From positions 1-64,000 of the forward strand of contig SWDT01000566.1 in NCBI GenBank assembly GCA_009193035.1: DNA of 64,000 nucleotides, given 5' to 3'. Under the pieces are notes generated by a model, which saw only the letters and a program-made list of their open reading frames with translations, searched no databases and was not told where the DNA came from. Origin of the DNA: Halicephalobus mephisto. Taxonomy: Eukaryota > Nematoda > Chromadorea > Rhabditida > Panagrolaimidae. Positions 20,161 through 32,570 of this stretch are shown here, piece by piece. A program made the translations under genes and the position numbers. How positions within the stretch are numbered: the stretch's first letter is position 1; every line of letters begins with the position of its first letter.

Positions 20161-22005
20161 GTCTGTCTTGAATGGAAAATATTTTTTGAATACGAACGAT
20201 TTTTTTGTTTTCGTGGGCCATATATGAAATTATGTGGATTACTGTAGAACCTGAAAAGTTAAAAATGAAGGAATTTAAATAAAATATTTTCAAATCCAAT
20301 ATTTGTTTCGTGAACAGTGTAAAACAAAAATTGAAAATTAGATTAACTTCGTCACCCCCACGCCTCTGGACCAGGCTTGACGCCTCAAGAAACGTCCGAA
20401 TCTGGAATCCCACGCAGTTTAAATTTGGATTTTTTTCGGATTTTTTTGGACTTATTTTTCATTTTTTATATTTTGGTGAATAAAGTCACAACTATATTTT
20501 TGATATTTCAAAAGTTAAAATTTTTCAATTTTCGAAATTTTCAAAATTCTCAATTTTTAAAATATTAAAATTTTTCAATTTTCGAAATTTTAAACTTTTT
20601 AATTTCCATTATTTTAAGTTTCTTTAGTTTTTGAAATTTAAAATATTTAATTTTCTTCATTTTTAATTTTTTAATTTTCAAAATTTTTAATTTCCGAAAT
20701 TTTTGATTTTTCTAAAATTACAGTATCCGGTATAAAAAACTCAAAAACTTTTTTGACAGCTGCAGTTGGATTTATTTTATCTCGAAAAAACTTCAAAGCT
20801 CGAATTTCGGTTTTGTTCTTAATTTGGAATTTTTTGTTTTAAAATTGATTTTAGTTTTATTTCGGAATCCAAAGACCGTAAAACTTTTTTTTCGAATTTA
20901 ATTTTCAGAAACAAAATAGGCCCAATTTTGGGCTTTAAAAAATTTTTCGAATTTAATTAAAATTTTGAAATTTTTTGAATTTTCAAAATTTTCTTAGAAA
21001 TTTTTTATATTTTTTAAACTTTAGAAACTTTCTGAAATTTCTAAAATAATTTTAAAATTTTCGAATTTTATAAAAATATTTAAAATTTTTCGAAATTTTA
21101 TAAACATTTTTAAAATTTTTTGAATTTTTTGAAATTATTGAAATTTTATAAAAATGTTTAAAATTTGAAAAAATTCATAAAATTTTTGAAATTATCTAAA
21201 TTATGTAATTTTTCGAATTTTATGGAAGTTTTAAAAGTCATTTTGTAATTTTTTTGAGTTTTTTTTTTATTAAAAAAGGGATTATTGAGATCCCTCGTTG
21301 CGGTACTGAAGTACAGACCGTCTGGAGCGTTTTCAAAGGTCACACTTGGGCTTCGTTTCCGTAATATCATCTTGAATGAAGACATATCCCGGAACTAAGT
21401 TCGATGATGAATGGCATTTAGTTCTGCATCAAAGTCATTTTTCACTTTTTTCGAATTTTGCAAATTTTTCGATTTTTTCACTTTTTTCATTTTTTTCAAT
21501 TTTTTCGATTTTTTAAATTTTTTTTTCACTTTTTTTTTCATTTTTTTTTTCGAATTTTTCACTTTTTTTCGATTTTTTCGATTTTTTTCGGATTTTGCAA
21601 ATTTTCGTGTTTTTAAAATTTCTGAATTATTATTTTATAAAATTTACATTTTTTGGAATTGAAAATTTTTAAAAATTCAATGTTTTTTAGAATTTTTCAC
21701 AATTTTGTAATTTTTTTTAGAATTTTTGAGAATCGATCACAAACTTCAAACTGACATTTGAAATTAAAAATTCCAGATGTTTTTAAAAAATTCCGACAAC
21801 TCGTGTCAGGACATCTCCCTAACGACAACTTTTAGTTTTTTAACAGAATTTTGTCGAACCGTTTTTCAGAGCTCATGACGATATGTGACTAGTGTTATGT
21901 CCTTCGGGAGTGTGTGTAGGTTGAGAGGGAGGAAGAATAAGAGTCTTATCAGAAGTAGGAAAATCTCATATATCTAACAACTCAAAAATTAACACTGACA
22001 CCATG
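20161..22005. other. Gene desert, AT-rich and pyrimidine tracts
   Basis: 20480-21240 consists of TTTTCAATTTTCGAAATTTT-type runs. 21440-21610 is a pyrimidine tract (TTTTTTCACTTTTTTCATTT). Two blocks of normal composition (20340-20420 and 21280-21430) show no open frame worth reporting. Confidence 0.4.
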
Positions 22006-22009
22006 GCTG

Positions 22010-22500
22010 TGACAGTTGCTCCTCTATTTCGCGATATTTACCTCATTTATTTCGCTTTTATATCATTTTCTAATAACTGAATTAACTTAATATCATAATT
22101 AAGAAAATTAATTTTAAAATAATTTCGAAATCAATGAGAATTGAAAAGGAGAAAAACGAGGAGCGAACGTCTCTAGGTTGTGCAACAGTCGCTTCCTCTC
22201 TCTCTCTTTCACAATATTTACCTCATTTATTTCGCTTTTATATCATTTTCTAATAACTGAATTAACTTGATATCACAATTAAGAAAGTTAATTTTAAAAT
22301 AATTTCGAAATCAATGAGAATTGAAAAGAAGAAAAACGAGGACCGAACGTCTTTAGGTTGTGCAACAGTCGCTTCCTCTCTCTCTTCTGCAATATTTACC
22401 TCATTTATTTCGTTTTTATATTATCTTTTTAATAACTGAATTAACTTAATATCATAATTAAGAAAGTTAATTTTAAAATAATTTCGAAATCAGCGCGAGG
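22010..22500 (+). repeat. Tandem array family C, locus 1, ~180 bp unit
   Basis: Three copies of ATATTTACCTCATTTATTTC, AATAACTGAATTAACTTAAT, TTTCGAAATCAATGAGAATT and GAGCGAACGTCT(C/T)TAGGTTG. The same unit is found four more times at 31880-32570. Confidence 0.9.
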
Positions 22501-22859
22501 CAAAGGAGGAGCGAAAGTCATATAACCACCACTAGAGCCCCTTGTCATACGGTATTCGTGCCAGGACCCAGTCTGCAGACAAGGCGATTACCCTCAAGTC
22601 CTACCAACTAGATTAGAATTTTAATAATTAACCCATGTCTAATGTCTGTTTGCGGTTCCCAGTTTATCCTTCTCTGTCGATATATATCCACGAAACTTGT
22701 TGATGATATTTCTTCCCCACATATCAGCCGTTCTGTGATGATTTTTGTCTTTTTTCTGCACGTCTCATCACAGATGCTGAAAATCACTTACAGTTGACTT
22801 CAGTTAAGCAGGTGGGCTTACGCTTAGTCACAAGTGATTTCCAAGAACTATGTTAGGAC
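22501..22859. other. Unassigned unique sequence
   Basis: Balanced composition without a supported frame; it directly precedes two family B copies and could be internal sequence of the same decayed element. Confidence 0.3.
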
Positions 22860-23045
22860 CGAAAACCAGACTACAAAGAGGGGTCCTGAAGCGATAGCCT
22901 GAATATCAGGGACCGTGAAGTACTGTAGGACATAAATAAGATTCTCAGCTGTATTGTGTTAAGATTTAATATAAATTGTGTATTTATTATTTTAGTAAAG
23001 ATTATTATTATTATCTTGTTTCCTATCTTAATAGTTGGTTTTCGA
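22860..23045 (+). repeat. Dispersed element family B, copy 2
   Basis: Nearly identical in its first 70 bp to copy 3 (GGTCCTGAAGCGATAGCCTG, AATATCAGGGACCGTGAAGT), then diverging but keeping TAGTAAAGATTATTA and CCTATCTTA. Confidence 0.7.
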
Positions 23046-23074
23046 TCAACATAACATGATTTATAATTAGGTTA

Positions 23075-23275
23075 CTGTTGAGACAGAAACTATACTAGAG
23101 AGGTCCTGAAGCGATAGCCTGAATATCAGGGACCGTGAAGTACTGTAGGACATGAGTGAGATATTCGGGTGTTGTGTGTTGAGATTTTTATTACATAAAC
23201 TATATTTGTCTAATTGTTCTAGTAAAGATTATTATAATAATTCTGTTTCTATCTTTAGTGTCTTTCGAGTCTACT
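23075..23275 (+). repeat. Dispersed element family B, copy 3
   Basis: Second copy 220 bp after copy 2, in direct orientation, sharing the same blocks. Two close direct copies could be the remains of an LTR pair, but no coding sequence lies between them. Confidence 0.7.
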
Positions 23276-23464
23276 GTACTTGACCGTTCCGAAATAAAGT
23301 TGTTAGCTAGTCGACGACCTAGTTCCTCGACCAGGCATTCGACTGGAATTTCGTAATCGTCAGCCACATGTACTACTACCGTACATTTTACATTTTATTC
23401 CTATTTCGCACAAATCAAAAAGTCTGCAATAATTTTAAAATTAATTCTCTGCTTCTTTGACCCA

Positions 23465-23820
23465 TCATACTACTGTATTACTGTATTACTATATTACTGT
23501 ACTATTCTTTATTCGGGCAGTTTTCAAAAGAAAATAACTTAGGTAACAATGTTCCGTTGTTTTCTTGCTGCCCCAGACACTTCCAAGTTTAGCGATCTCT
23601 GGCTAACCGGGTCCATGAGTGGGGTTGAGCTGCTTCTCGGAGTTGGTCTTCCCATCTTCTTTTGGGGCGTCCGAGTGATTGCTTCCCTCCGACTATTTCT
23701 CAGGTTTTCATCTTCATCAACTAGTTGGTCATTACTGTACTACCGTATTACTGTACTACCATACTACCATACTACCGTATTACTGTACTATCGTACTACC
23801 GTATTACTGAGGGACTTTTG
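23465..23820 (+). repeat. TACTGTATTAC microsatellite blocks around a mixed segment
   Basis: Arrays of TACTGTATTACTGTA occur at 23466-23510 and 23735-23815. The segment between them (23549-23730) has an open frame but no recognised domain; its C-terminal half is translated repeat, so it is not called a gene. Confidence 0.5.
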
Positions 23821-24299
23821 ACAGTATGATTCCAAAAAAAAATTGTCATTTATTCGTCGTTAGAATATCTTTCTGGAAAAACTCAAACGTCAACTAGGAA
23901 ATTAGAAATTCATTACTTTTGCCTCAGGCATCCACCCTCACTTCCTGTTTCGTAATTTTTAACTTTTTGAATTAATTTTATTTTTCATAAAAATTTATTT
24001 TATTTTTTTTTTCGACGTCAGATTTTTAAAATTTCCGTATTTTTAAAATTGTTTTTTTTTCGTTGAAAAAAACCGAAATTTTGCGTAAGCCCTGGGGCAA
24101 TTGACGCATTTAACTTTTACGACTTTCTAAAAAAATCTAAATATAAAATGAAGGTGGCAGAAATCTACCGTAAACAAACACTATTTTGGAAACTTGAAAT
24201 CGATGTTTGAAATTTTTCTCCATGCAAATTTTGAATTTTTTGAAGATTTTTCGAATTTTTTATTTTTTTTTTGAAATTCAAACAAAATTACAAAAATCC
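23821..24299. other. Gene-free AT-rich stretch
   Basis: No frame or repeat structure that can be supported, apart from another TGCCTCAGGCATCC motif near 23925. Confidence 0.35.
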
Positions 24300-24785
24300 C
24301 TTGAAATATTTTCAGGTTTCGGAAATTTCGAGATTATTTATTGGATTCTGGAAAGTTATAAAAATACCTAGGAATTTTCAGAAGACTTCAGAATTTTTTT
24401 CGGAATTCTGAAGACTTGGAATCTTCAATAAATTTCCCGAAATTTCAGAATCTTTGAAAATATTCTAATAGTTTATAGAATTTTAGGAACTTTCAGAATC
24501 TGTCCTTGGATTGTAGAAGACTTCAGAATCCTTCAGTAGATTCTGAAAGATTTTAGAATCCTTTACTGAATTCTGGAATCTTCTAAAAATTATCCAAGGG
24601 ACTTCAGAAGGCTAGGTAACTTTTGTCAGAATTCTGAAAGATTCCAGAATCTCTCCTTGGATTGTAGAAGACTTCAGAATCCTCCAGTAGATTCTGAAAA
24701 CTTTCACGGAATTCCCGAATCTTCCTTCGGATTTCAGAAGGCTTTAGAATTTTCTGATATATTTTAGAAGATTCTGGAAGTCTTT
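24300..24785. repeat. TTCTGGAA/TTCAGAAT-rich repeat with one perfect heat-shock-type triplet
   Basis: Diverged short units around CAGAATC, GATTCTGGAA and CTTCAGAA. At 24766-24780 AGAAGATTCTGGAAG gives three alternating GAA/TTC modules at exact spacing. Confidence 0.5.
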
Positions 24786-25009
24786 TTTATTATCACCAAA
24801 ATTGTAAATAGACGTTAATATAAAATATAAAATATTTCTCGACACGAATTTTTTGGAATTTTTGGAATTTTTTAGAATTTTTGATTTTTAATTCGAATTT
24901 TGACTGAATTCTGGAAAGTTTTAAAAATGGATCGAGGATTCCAGAAGATTCTGAGATTTCGTATGGAATTCTGAAAAATTCTAATTTGAAAAATTAATTT
25001 TTAACGAAA

Positions 25010-25525
25010 AATTAATGAATACCAACTTGGATCCTTGGCGAAATATGAATAAACGCTAATTTTAAATTCTCGGCGAAAACTGAATAAACGTCAATTTTAA
25101 ATTCTTGACGAGATGTGAATAAATGTCAAAATATAATTCTTGTCGAAAAGTGAAACGATACCAATTTGGATTCTTGGCGAAAAGTGAATGAATGCCAAAT
25201 TTGAATTCCTGGCGAAACGTGAATGAATGCCAATTTTAATTCTTGGCGAAATGTGAACCGATACCAATTTTAATTCTTGGCGAAACGTGAATGAATGCCA
25301 AATTTGAATTCCTGGCGAAACGTGAATAAACGCCGAATTTAATTTTTAATGAGACGTGAATGGATGCCAATTTTGATTTTTGACAGAAAGTGAGTGAATG
25401 CCAATTTTGATTTTTTGGCGAAAAGTGAATAAACGCCAATTTGGATCTTTGGCGAAATGTGAATGAATGTCAATTTTTACTTTTTGACAGAAAGTGAACC
25501 AGTGCCAAAATGTCATTTTTGATTT
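25010..25525 (+). repeat. TTGGCGAAATGTGAATGAATGC minisatellite, locus 2
   Basis: About fourteen copies of a 34-36 bp unit (TTGGCGAAACGTGAATGAAT then GCCAATTTTAATTC). Open frames on the minus strand (FIHVSPR-type repeats) are translation of the array. Confidence 0.88.
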
Positions 25526-26329
25526 TCACATATAAAAGTCAATTTTTTTTCCAAAATTGTCCTGACAGGAATTTTTTGGATTTTTTAGAAACTTCCAGAA
25601 TCCTCGGATTCAGATGTCGAATCTACTTTTTCTGAAATTCCGAAATATTTAAATTCATTTTTATTCGAAATTTTTAATTTTTAATTTCTCTGTCGTCAGA
25701 AAAAACCTGAAATTCCAAAAATTGCAAATGTCCGAGTGTCATTGCCTCTGGCAAAACGGCGTTAATTTTCCGAGGATGGACTTTGTTTTTACAAATTTAC
25801 TTAATTTAAAATTTGCTTAATTTAAAATTTGTAATTGATGAATTTTCGAAGAGTCATTGACACTTTGAAATTTCGAATTGCAACTTTTTGCAAAATTTGT
25901 TGAATTTTTAAAACATTTCTGATTTTTTTAATGACGTTTGGTTTACGGTAATTTGAATTTTGTGGAAAATTCTAGAAGTCTTCCAGAATCTAGTGTGCAA
26001 TTTTAAAAACTTTGAAAATTCAAAAATTTTTTGAAAATTTAAAAAAAATTAAAATTTCTGAAATTGTAAAAATTTGAAAATTTTTGAAATTTTTATTTTT
26101 TATAGAATTTTTGGGATTTTTAAAATAAAAATGAAAATCTTGAAATCCAGTGTGAACTTGTCTAAAATTGAAGAATTTTATAATTTTCTGAATTTTCTGA
26201 ATTTTTCTGATCTTAGAAATTTTTCTAGGATTTTCCAGAAGCTTCTAGAATTTCTCAGAATTTTATGTTCCTCAAATTTTTATTTTTTACAAAAATTTTT
26301 AAAAATTTCAATCGTGATAATTTTTGAAC
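25526..26329. other. Gene-free AT-rich stretch
   Basis: A frame at 26074-26385 is Phe/Lys/Asn-rich and comes from low-complexity sequence. Nothing is supported. Confidence 0.4.
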
Positions 26330-26690
26330 ATATTTATTTTTTAATTTCTAAATTTCCAAAAAAAAAAATAAATTTTAATTTTTAAATTCTCAAAAAAAAA
26401 TAAATTTTTAATTTTTAAATTTCCAGAAAAAATAAATTTTTAATTTTTTAATTTTCCAAAAAAAATTAATTTTAATTTTTAAATTCTCAAAAAAAAATAT
26501 ATTTTTAATTTCTAAATTTCCAGAAAAAATAAATTTTAATTTTTGAATTTTTCAAAAAAAAAATAAATTTTCAATTTTTAAATTTCCGAAAAAAAATAAA
26601 TTTTAATTTTTGAATTTTCCAAAAAAAATAAAGTTTAATTTTTGAATTTTCCAAAAAAAATAAATTTTAATTTTTGAATTTTCGGTTCCA
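26330..26690 (+). repeat. Tandem array, ~38 bp AT-only unit
   Basis: About nine copies of AAATAAATTTTTAATTTTTA followed by AATTTCCAAAA. Confidence 0.85.
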
Positions 26691-26903
26691 ATTGGAAATT
26701 TAAAAAATTTAGATGAAATTTTTAAATATTTTTGTTTTTCTTTATTGTAATGATTTTAGAACTTTAAAGACTTATGTGAATATTAATTTCTACAATGTTT
26801 GGTCTTAAGTAGAAAGCTCCAGAAATGGACGTCAACATCACTTCTGAAATTGGCGTCAAAAACATTTTTGTTTTTTATTATAATTTTAGAAATTTTGGAA
26901 ACA

Positions 26904-26937
26904 AGCGAAGCAGCCCGCCTTCGGCGGGCTCTTTGCT
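26904..26937 (-). repeat. Helitron 3' terminal hairpin
   Basis: AGCCCGCC (26912-26919) and GGCGGGCT (26923-26930) form a perfect 8 bp stem with loop TTC, inside an outer AGCGAAG/CTTTGCT stem. In minus-strand reading it lies at the 3' side of the helicase, as expected for a Helitron, and it matches 7826-7859. Confidence 0.7.
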
Positions 26938-27084
26938 CTTAGAAGCTGCCGTTTTGATTGTTTTGGATATTTTTAATTTGTTTAAAAATTATATACATCT
27001 ATTCATATTCTAAAACCTTAAAAATAGTAACACAATATATATATATATTAAAATCTACAATAATTCTTTATAAACTACATCATT

Positions 27085-28230
27085 AGGATTTTCCCTTTTG
27101 GGACTCAAATTTTTAAATCTTCTCTACTACGTACTCTAGGGCAAGCCACATATGGTTGTGGGAGAAGATTGGAATGGGTAGATATAAACCTATTCTACGA
27201 AAAGTTTGGCCTTCACTTTTGTTAATAACTATAGTGAAAGCTAATCTTGTTGGGAATTACCTATGCTTTAAACGAAATAATGAATTGTCTTCTCCTACGG
27301 AAAAGGCGATGCGCAAGATCAATATGCACTGATCTTTATTATTACCAGCTGCGACTTTACATCCTAAAATATATTTATCCATATACTGTATAGTTAGCCT
27401 GGTACCATTGTACAGACCCTTACTAACATGTAAATCACGAAGCTTCTCTGTAGCTCCTTTTTAGAGATGCAGGTCATATGATGAATATCTTGCAGATATC
27501 AAGCTGTTAAGAAATTTAATAGTAAGATCATTATCAATTTGATCATTACGTTCAGCTTTATCCATACTTTCAAGTTTTCGTGTCCTCAGGAAGATTGTCC
27601 AAGAACTTATTATTAATTTCTATCCAGCTTGCTTTAATAAAACAGAAGATAGCCTATTCTAGCGTCTAGCCCGAGATTTCTTTCTGTAATAATGTCTTTC
27701 ATCATTTTAAATGATTTAGCATAGATATCATCCTCATTCAGCAAATGCGCCAAAGTAGTTATAACACAAAGTAAGAAAGTATCATTGCCTAGATAACCTA
27801 ATCGCTCACGATCAGTTTCATTTGAATTTAAGAAGTAGAGCTGAAGATACTTCGGAAAAATATCATCATTCAACTGTCATCAGCAGATAGTGGATTTGGC
27901 CATGAAGTTTAAAAATAGACCATAATTTCTTGAAAAGTCTAATTTCGCCGGCAGAGATGTCATGGCAAAAGCATTGTCGTATCTTCTAATATTCTTTCTA
28001 AGATTTTCTGCATTAACATGATCATCTTCAAGAAATATCATTAGTTTGAGGGCAAGTAGATATACCAAGATTGACTTGATCTAACCTCAGTTGAGATTTT
28101 TCTTGCTCAAAGTGAAAGTGACGTGTATAATAACAGATAAATTCAATATCCATAGCATCCAACGAATTCCACATTGAAGGAATAAAGTCATCATCAAAAA
28201 TAGCTACTTTCAGTTTTGTAGATTTCTGAA
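27085..28230 (-). pseudogene. Helitron Rep/Pif1-helicase polyprotein remnants
   Basis: Reading downward, 28230-28090 gives SLDAMDIEFICYYTRHFHFE, the Helitron-like block that normally carries a Cys pair (one Cys is lost). 28060-27880 gives NAFAMTSLPAKLDFSRNYG, and 27870-27640 gives FPKYLQLYFLNSNETDRERL, both typical of the Helitron_like_N region. 27620-27330 gives NDLTIKFLNSLISARYSS, then HLxKGA, then SKGLYNGTRLTIQYMDKYIL. 27280-27090 gives RLAFTIVINKSEGQTFRRIG and LYLPIPIFSHNHMWLALEYV, the end of the Pif1-like helicase. Several frame changes and stops interrupt it. Family identity is clear; it is not functional. Confidence 0.85.
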
Positions 28231-28619
28231 AGGATTTTAATATTATTTAATTTAATAACATATAAACTTACCTACATATTTATTTGTCTCTGCAGAAGGT
28301 AGTCTGCTCTTTCTGCTTCCAAAAGATGATCATATCTTCTTCTTCGTCTAATGCGTTGATCTTGAAAGTATCGTAAGCATTGCTGTCATCCGAGCACCGG
28401 TAGTAATTTTGCCTATCCGCAATGGAATGATTTCGTGGACGATCTCTTCGCATAGGAATAACAGAGGTACCAACTACTGCTTCATCATCTATTAGTACTT
28501 TAACACAATAACGGATGCGCAAAAGTAAATAAAACCTACATTGGCGCAGCACCAATTACGAAATTACCCGCACATAAATTACGAAACAAATATTGCGAAA
28601 AATTAAAATCAATGCGTAA
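28231..28619. other. Probable 5' part of the Helitron, unassigned frame
   Basis: A 91-codon minus-strand frame (28555-28280) ends near a splice-like GTAAGT (about 28270) and then leads into the Helitron blocks. It contains DRQNYYRCSDDSNAYDTFKI, which may be the start of the Helitron protein; no domain is recognised. Confidence 0.35.
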
Positions 28620-31490
28620 GTTACTGTAGTTCTCATGAGATCCCTGATATTCGCGTCGAGACAATTTCATAACAACGCCCATTTCCGCTCTTTATAATAT
28701 ATGATTTTGTAAACACAAAATTTTATTTTTGTTTTTAATTGGAAAATTTTAAAATTTACAAGAAAAAAAATTTTCAATAATAAATTTAAAAAATAATAAA
28801 AATCATGTTTTATTTTTTTTGATCTCGATTGGAAAATTCTCGTCGGGATAAATTTCATAAAATTTTTTAAAATAATAACTTTTAAAATTTCAAAAATTTT
28901 ATTTTATTTTTTTTTGATCTCGATTGGAAAATTCTCGTTGGGATAAATTTTATAAAATAATAACTTTTGAAAAGTAAAATAAGTTTTAAAATTTTATATT
29001 TTATTTTTTTTGTCTCGATTGGAAAATTCCGAAAATTCTCTTTGGGACAAAATTTATAAAGTTTTATAAAATAATAACTTTTAAAAAGTAAAATAAGTTT
29101 TAAAATTTTATGTTTTATTTTTTTTGATCTCGATTGGAAAATTCCAAAAATTCTCTTTGGGACAAAATTTATAAAGTTTTATAAAATAATAACTTTTGAA
29201 AAGTAAAATAAGTTTTAAAATTTTATGTTTTATTTTTTTTGATCTCGATTGGAAAATTCCGAAAATTCTCATCGAGACTTGTTGTAAACCTTCCGTGAGA
29301 AATATTTCTAATTTTATGATAATATAATTTAGAAGCTTGGGAAACTACGTAAATATAAATTTTCCCAAATTTTAATTTCCATAAAAATTTTAAAAATTTG
29401 CGTCTGGAATCTTTAATAAGTTTTTTGTAAATTTTTTTATTTTTAAAATAATAATTTCCTGAAAAATTGTATAATTTTTAAATTTGTTAATTTTCGATTT
29501 AAAGTAAAAAATTCACTAATTTCGTGTCGAGACAAATTTTTTCAAAATCAAAAAAAAAAATAATTTTAAATTAAAAAAAAATAATTTTTAAATTAAAAAT
29601 AATTTTTAAATTTATTAATTTTCGATCTAAAATGGAAATTCACTAATTTCGTAGCGAGACAGTTTTTTATAACTTTTCAAAGCAGATGTTTTTATTTTTT
29701 GAATAATTTTAGGAAATTGGAAAATCATATTAATTTTAAATTTATTAATTTTTGGTCTGAAATGGAAAATTTTAAAATTTCGTCTCTGGACCATTTTTAA
29801 GCTTTTGTAAAAAATCTTTTTAAAATAATTTTGTAATTTCAAAAATAACATAAACCCTAAAATTTATTAATTTTTGGTCTTGATTGGAAAATTTCAAAAT
29901 TTCGTGTCGGGACCGTTTTTAAGCTTTTGTAAAAAATCTTTTTAAAATTACAAAACAAATTATTTCAAAAATAACATAAACCCTAAAATTTATTAACTTT
30001 TGGTCTTGATTGGAAAAGTTCGAAATTTCGTGTCGGGACAAATTTCGAAATTTTATTAAAAATGTTTCTGTTTTTAGAATATAGTAATCCAAAATTGAAA
30101 AAATTAATTTATATTTTTGGTCATAATTTAAAAATAGCAAAAATTCACCTTTGAAATTTTTTTTGGGAATTAGTTTAAAAAAATTTTCACTTATGATATC
30201 ACGATTCAGAACTGTCTGAAAACACGTAAAAAGTATGTTCCGCAATTTTCGGTCTTAATGAACAAATTTCGTAAATCCATAGAACAATTTTTTGAATTTT
30301 TTAAATTATTTTTTTAAAATAATTTTACTGTTTTCAAAACTTCCTAAAAACATACAGTAAATAATTTCTACAATTTTCGGTCTTAACTGGAAAGTTCTGA
30401 AAATTTTAAATTTTAATGTTTCATTTTTTAAATCTTTTATATTTTTGGAACTTCTTAGAAATATACAGTAAATCATTTTTACAATTTTCGGTCTTAACTG
30501 GAAAGTTCTGAAAATTCGTTTTGAGAAAATTTTTAATTTTAATAAATATTTTTTTAATATTTTATATTTTTGGAACTTCTTAGAAAAATACAGTAAATAA
30601 TTTGTATAATTTTTGGTCTTAATTGGAAAGTTCTGAAAATTCGTATCGAGAAAATTTTTAATTTTAATAAATATTTTTTTAATATTTTATATTTTTGGAA
30701 CTTCTTAGAAATATACAGTAAAAAATTTCACAATTTTCGGTCTCAACTGGAAAGTTCTGAAAATTTTAAATTTTAATAAATATTTTTTTAATATTTTATA
30801 TTTTTGGAACTTAGAAAAATACAGTAAATAATTTTTACAATTTTCGGTCTTAACTGGAAAGTTCTGAAAATTCATTTTGAAAAAATTTTTAATTTTAATA
30901 AATATTTTTTTACTAATTTGATTTACCGTATGTTTTTAAAACTTTCTGAAATCACATCACGACTAAATTTTGTGGTTGTTGATGTTAATTGAAAACTTCA
31001 AAAAATTTGTGTTAAATCAATTTTCACAATTTCCTAACCACCATTTTTTATTTTTATAATTTCATTTATTAAATGTTTTCAAAAATATTCAGAAGTAAGT
31101 AAATATTAAATTTTTTCAGTTTCTGGTCTTGACTGGAAAGTTCATAAATTCGTGTTGAAACAAATTTTCTGAATTTTATAAAAATTTCAACTTTTAAAAT
31201 CATTTTGGCTTACTGTATATTTTCGAAGTTTAAAATTACATAAAAAGTAAATTTTTTCAGTTTCTGGTCCTGACTGGAAAGTTCATAAATTCGTGTTGAG
31301 ACGAATTTTCTGAATTTTATAAAAATTTTTGTTTTTAAAAACACTTTTGCTTACTGTATATTTTCGAAGTTTAAAATTATAAAAAAGTCAATTTTACAAT
31401 TTCTGGTCCTGACTGGAAAGTTCATAAATTCGTGTTGAGACGAATTTTCTGAATTTCATAAAAGTTTCTGTTTTTTATACTATTTTGGTT
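28620..31490 (-). repeat. Related tandem arrays built on GGTCT(T/C)AATTGGAAAATTC...CGTGTCGAGAC
   Basis: Four adjoining arrays share one theme but differ in unit: 28700-29290 (~115 bp, GATCTCGATTGGAAAATTC), 29500-30060 (~120 bp), 30280-30940 (~118 bp, TTTTCGGTCTTAACTGGAAA) and 31080-31480 (~130 bp, CTGGTCCTGACTGGAAAGTT). Most units carry a form of CGTGTCGAGAC and many carry TACAGTAA. They look like successive amplifications of one ancestral element. Open frames inside are repeat translation. Confidence 0.8.
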
Positions 31491-31875
31491 TTTGGATTTT
31501 TATTTTCCGGAAAATAATAACAATCATACGGTCAATTAATTTTAAGTTTTGGTCAAATGTATGTTGCCTCAGGGGACGTGCCAGTCTTTCCACTTTTGAC
31601 ATTGACAAATTTTCCGGATGAAAAATACTGTATCCGAAGCTTCGAAGTACGTCACATCGAGTATTCTAGGGTTTATAGATAATTTTTTTTGTAAAATTTA
31701 TTTTTTAAAATAATTTAAAAATTATTAAAAAACGATCGTGACGAGACCATTTTTCGATGATTAAAATTTTTGAACAAAATTATTTATGAAATCATTTCCG
31801 GTTGATTTCGTCATTTTTCTTGATTTTTCGAATATAAAATTCAAATTTTAAATTATTTTCATGAACAGTACAAAA
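31491..31875. other. Gene-free stretch
   Basis: Mixed sequence with a TTGCCTCAGGGGACGTGCC patch near 31565; nothing supported. Confidence 0.3.
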
Positions 31876-31879
31876 CGGC

Positions 31880-32570
31880 CGTGTGACAGTTGCTCCTCTA
31901 TTTCGTAATTTTTACCTCATTTATTTCGTTTTCATATTAATTTTTTAATAATTAAATTAACTTGATATCATGATTAAGAAAGTTAATTTTAAAATAATTT
32001 CGAAATCAATGAGAATTGAAAAGGAGAAAAACGAGGAGCGAACGTCTCTAGGTTGTGCAACAGTCGCTTCCTCTCTCTCTTCTGCAATATTTACCTCATT
32101 TATTTCGTTTTTATATTATTTTTTAATAACTAAATTAACTTGATATCCCAATTAAGTAAAAAAATTTCGAAATCAGTGAGAATCGAAAAGAAAAAAGTAG
32201 GGATAAACGTTGCTGAAGGAACTGTACGGTATTTGCTCCTCTATTTCGTAATTTTTATCTCATTTATTTCGCTTTTATATCATTTTTTAATAACTGAATT
32301 AACTTGATATCATAATTAAGAAAATTAATTTTAAAATAATTTCGAAATCAGTGAGAATTGAAAAGAAAAAAGTAGGGATAAACGTTGCTGAAGGAACTGT
32401 ACGGTATTTGCTCCTCTATTTCGTAATTTTTATCTCATTTATTTCGTTTTCATATTAATTTTTTAATAATTAAATTAACTTAATATCATAATTAAGAAAA
32501 TTAATTTTAAAATAATTTCGAAATCAATGAGAATTGAAAAGGAGAAAAACCAGGAGCGAATATCTTACAG
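31880..32570 (+). repeat. Tandem array family C, locus 2, ~170-180 bp unit
   Basis: Four copies of the unit seen at 22010-22500 (CTCCTCTATTTCGTAATTTT, AATAACTAAATTAACTTGAT, TTTCGAAATCA(A/G)TGAGAAT). Two of the copies end in a variant AGGGATAAACGTTGCTGAAG. Confidence 0.9.

Larger units (their letters stand above)
26904..28560 (-). mobile_element. Decayed Helitron
   Basis: A rolling-circle transposon read on the minus strand. From high to low coordinate it holds Helitron N-terminal blocks, then a Pif1-type helicase C-terminus, then a GC-rich terminal hairpin. At about 1.65 kb it is far shorter than an autonomous element, so most of the Rep domain and the front of the helicase are deleted. The 5' end could not be located with confidence. 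Confidence 0.8.

Noticed and set aside
23549..23821. 90-codon frame with a hydrophobic middle
   Set aside because: Its C-terminal half is translated TACTGTATTAC repeat and there is no family match.
25236..25439. Repetitive protein frames (FIHVSPR type) here and at 13411-13835, 34540-34833 and 51906-52109
   Set aside because: They are translations of the ~35 bp minisatellite and occur wherever the array does.
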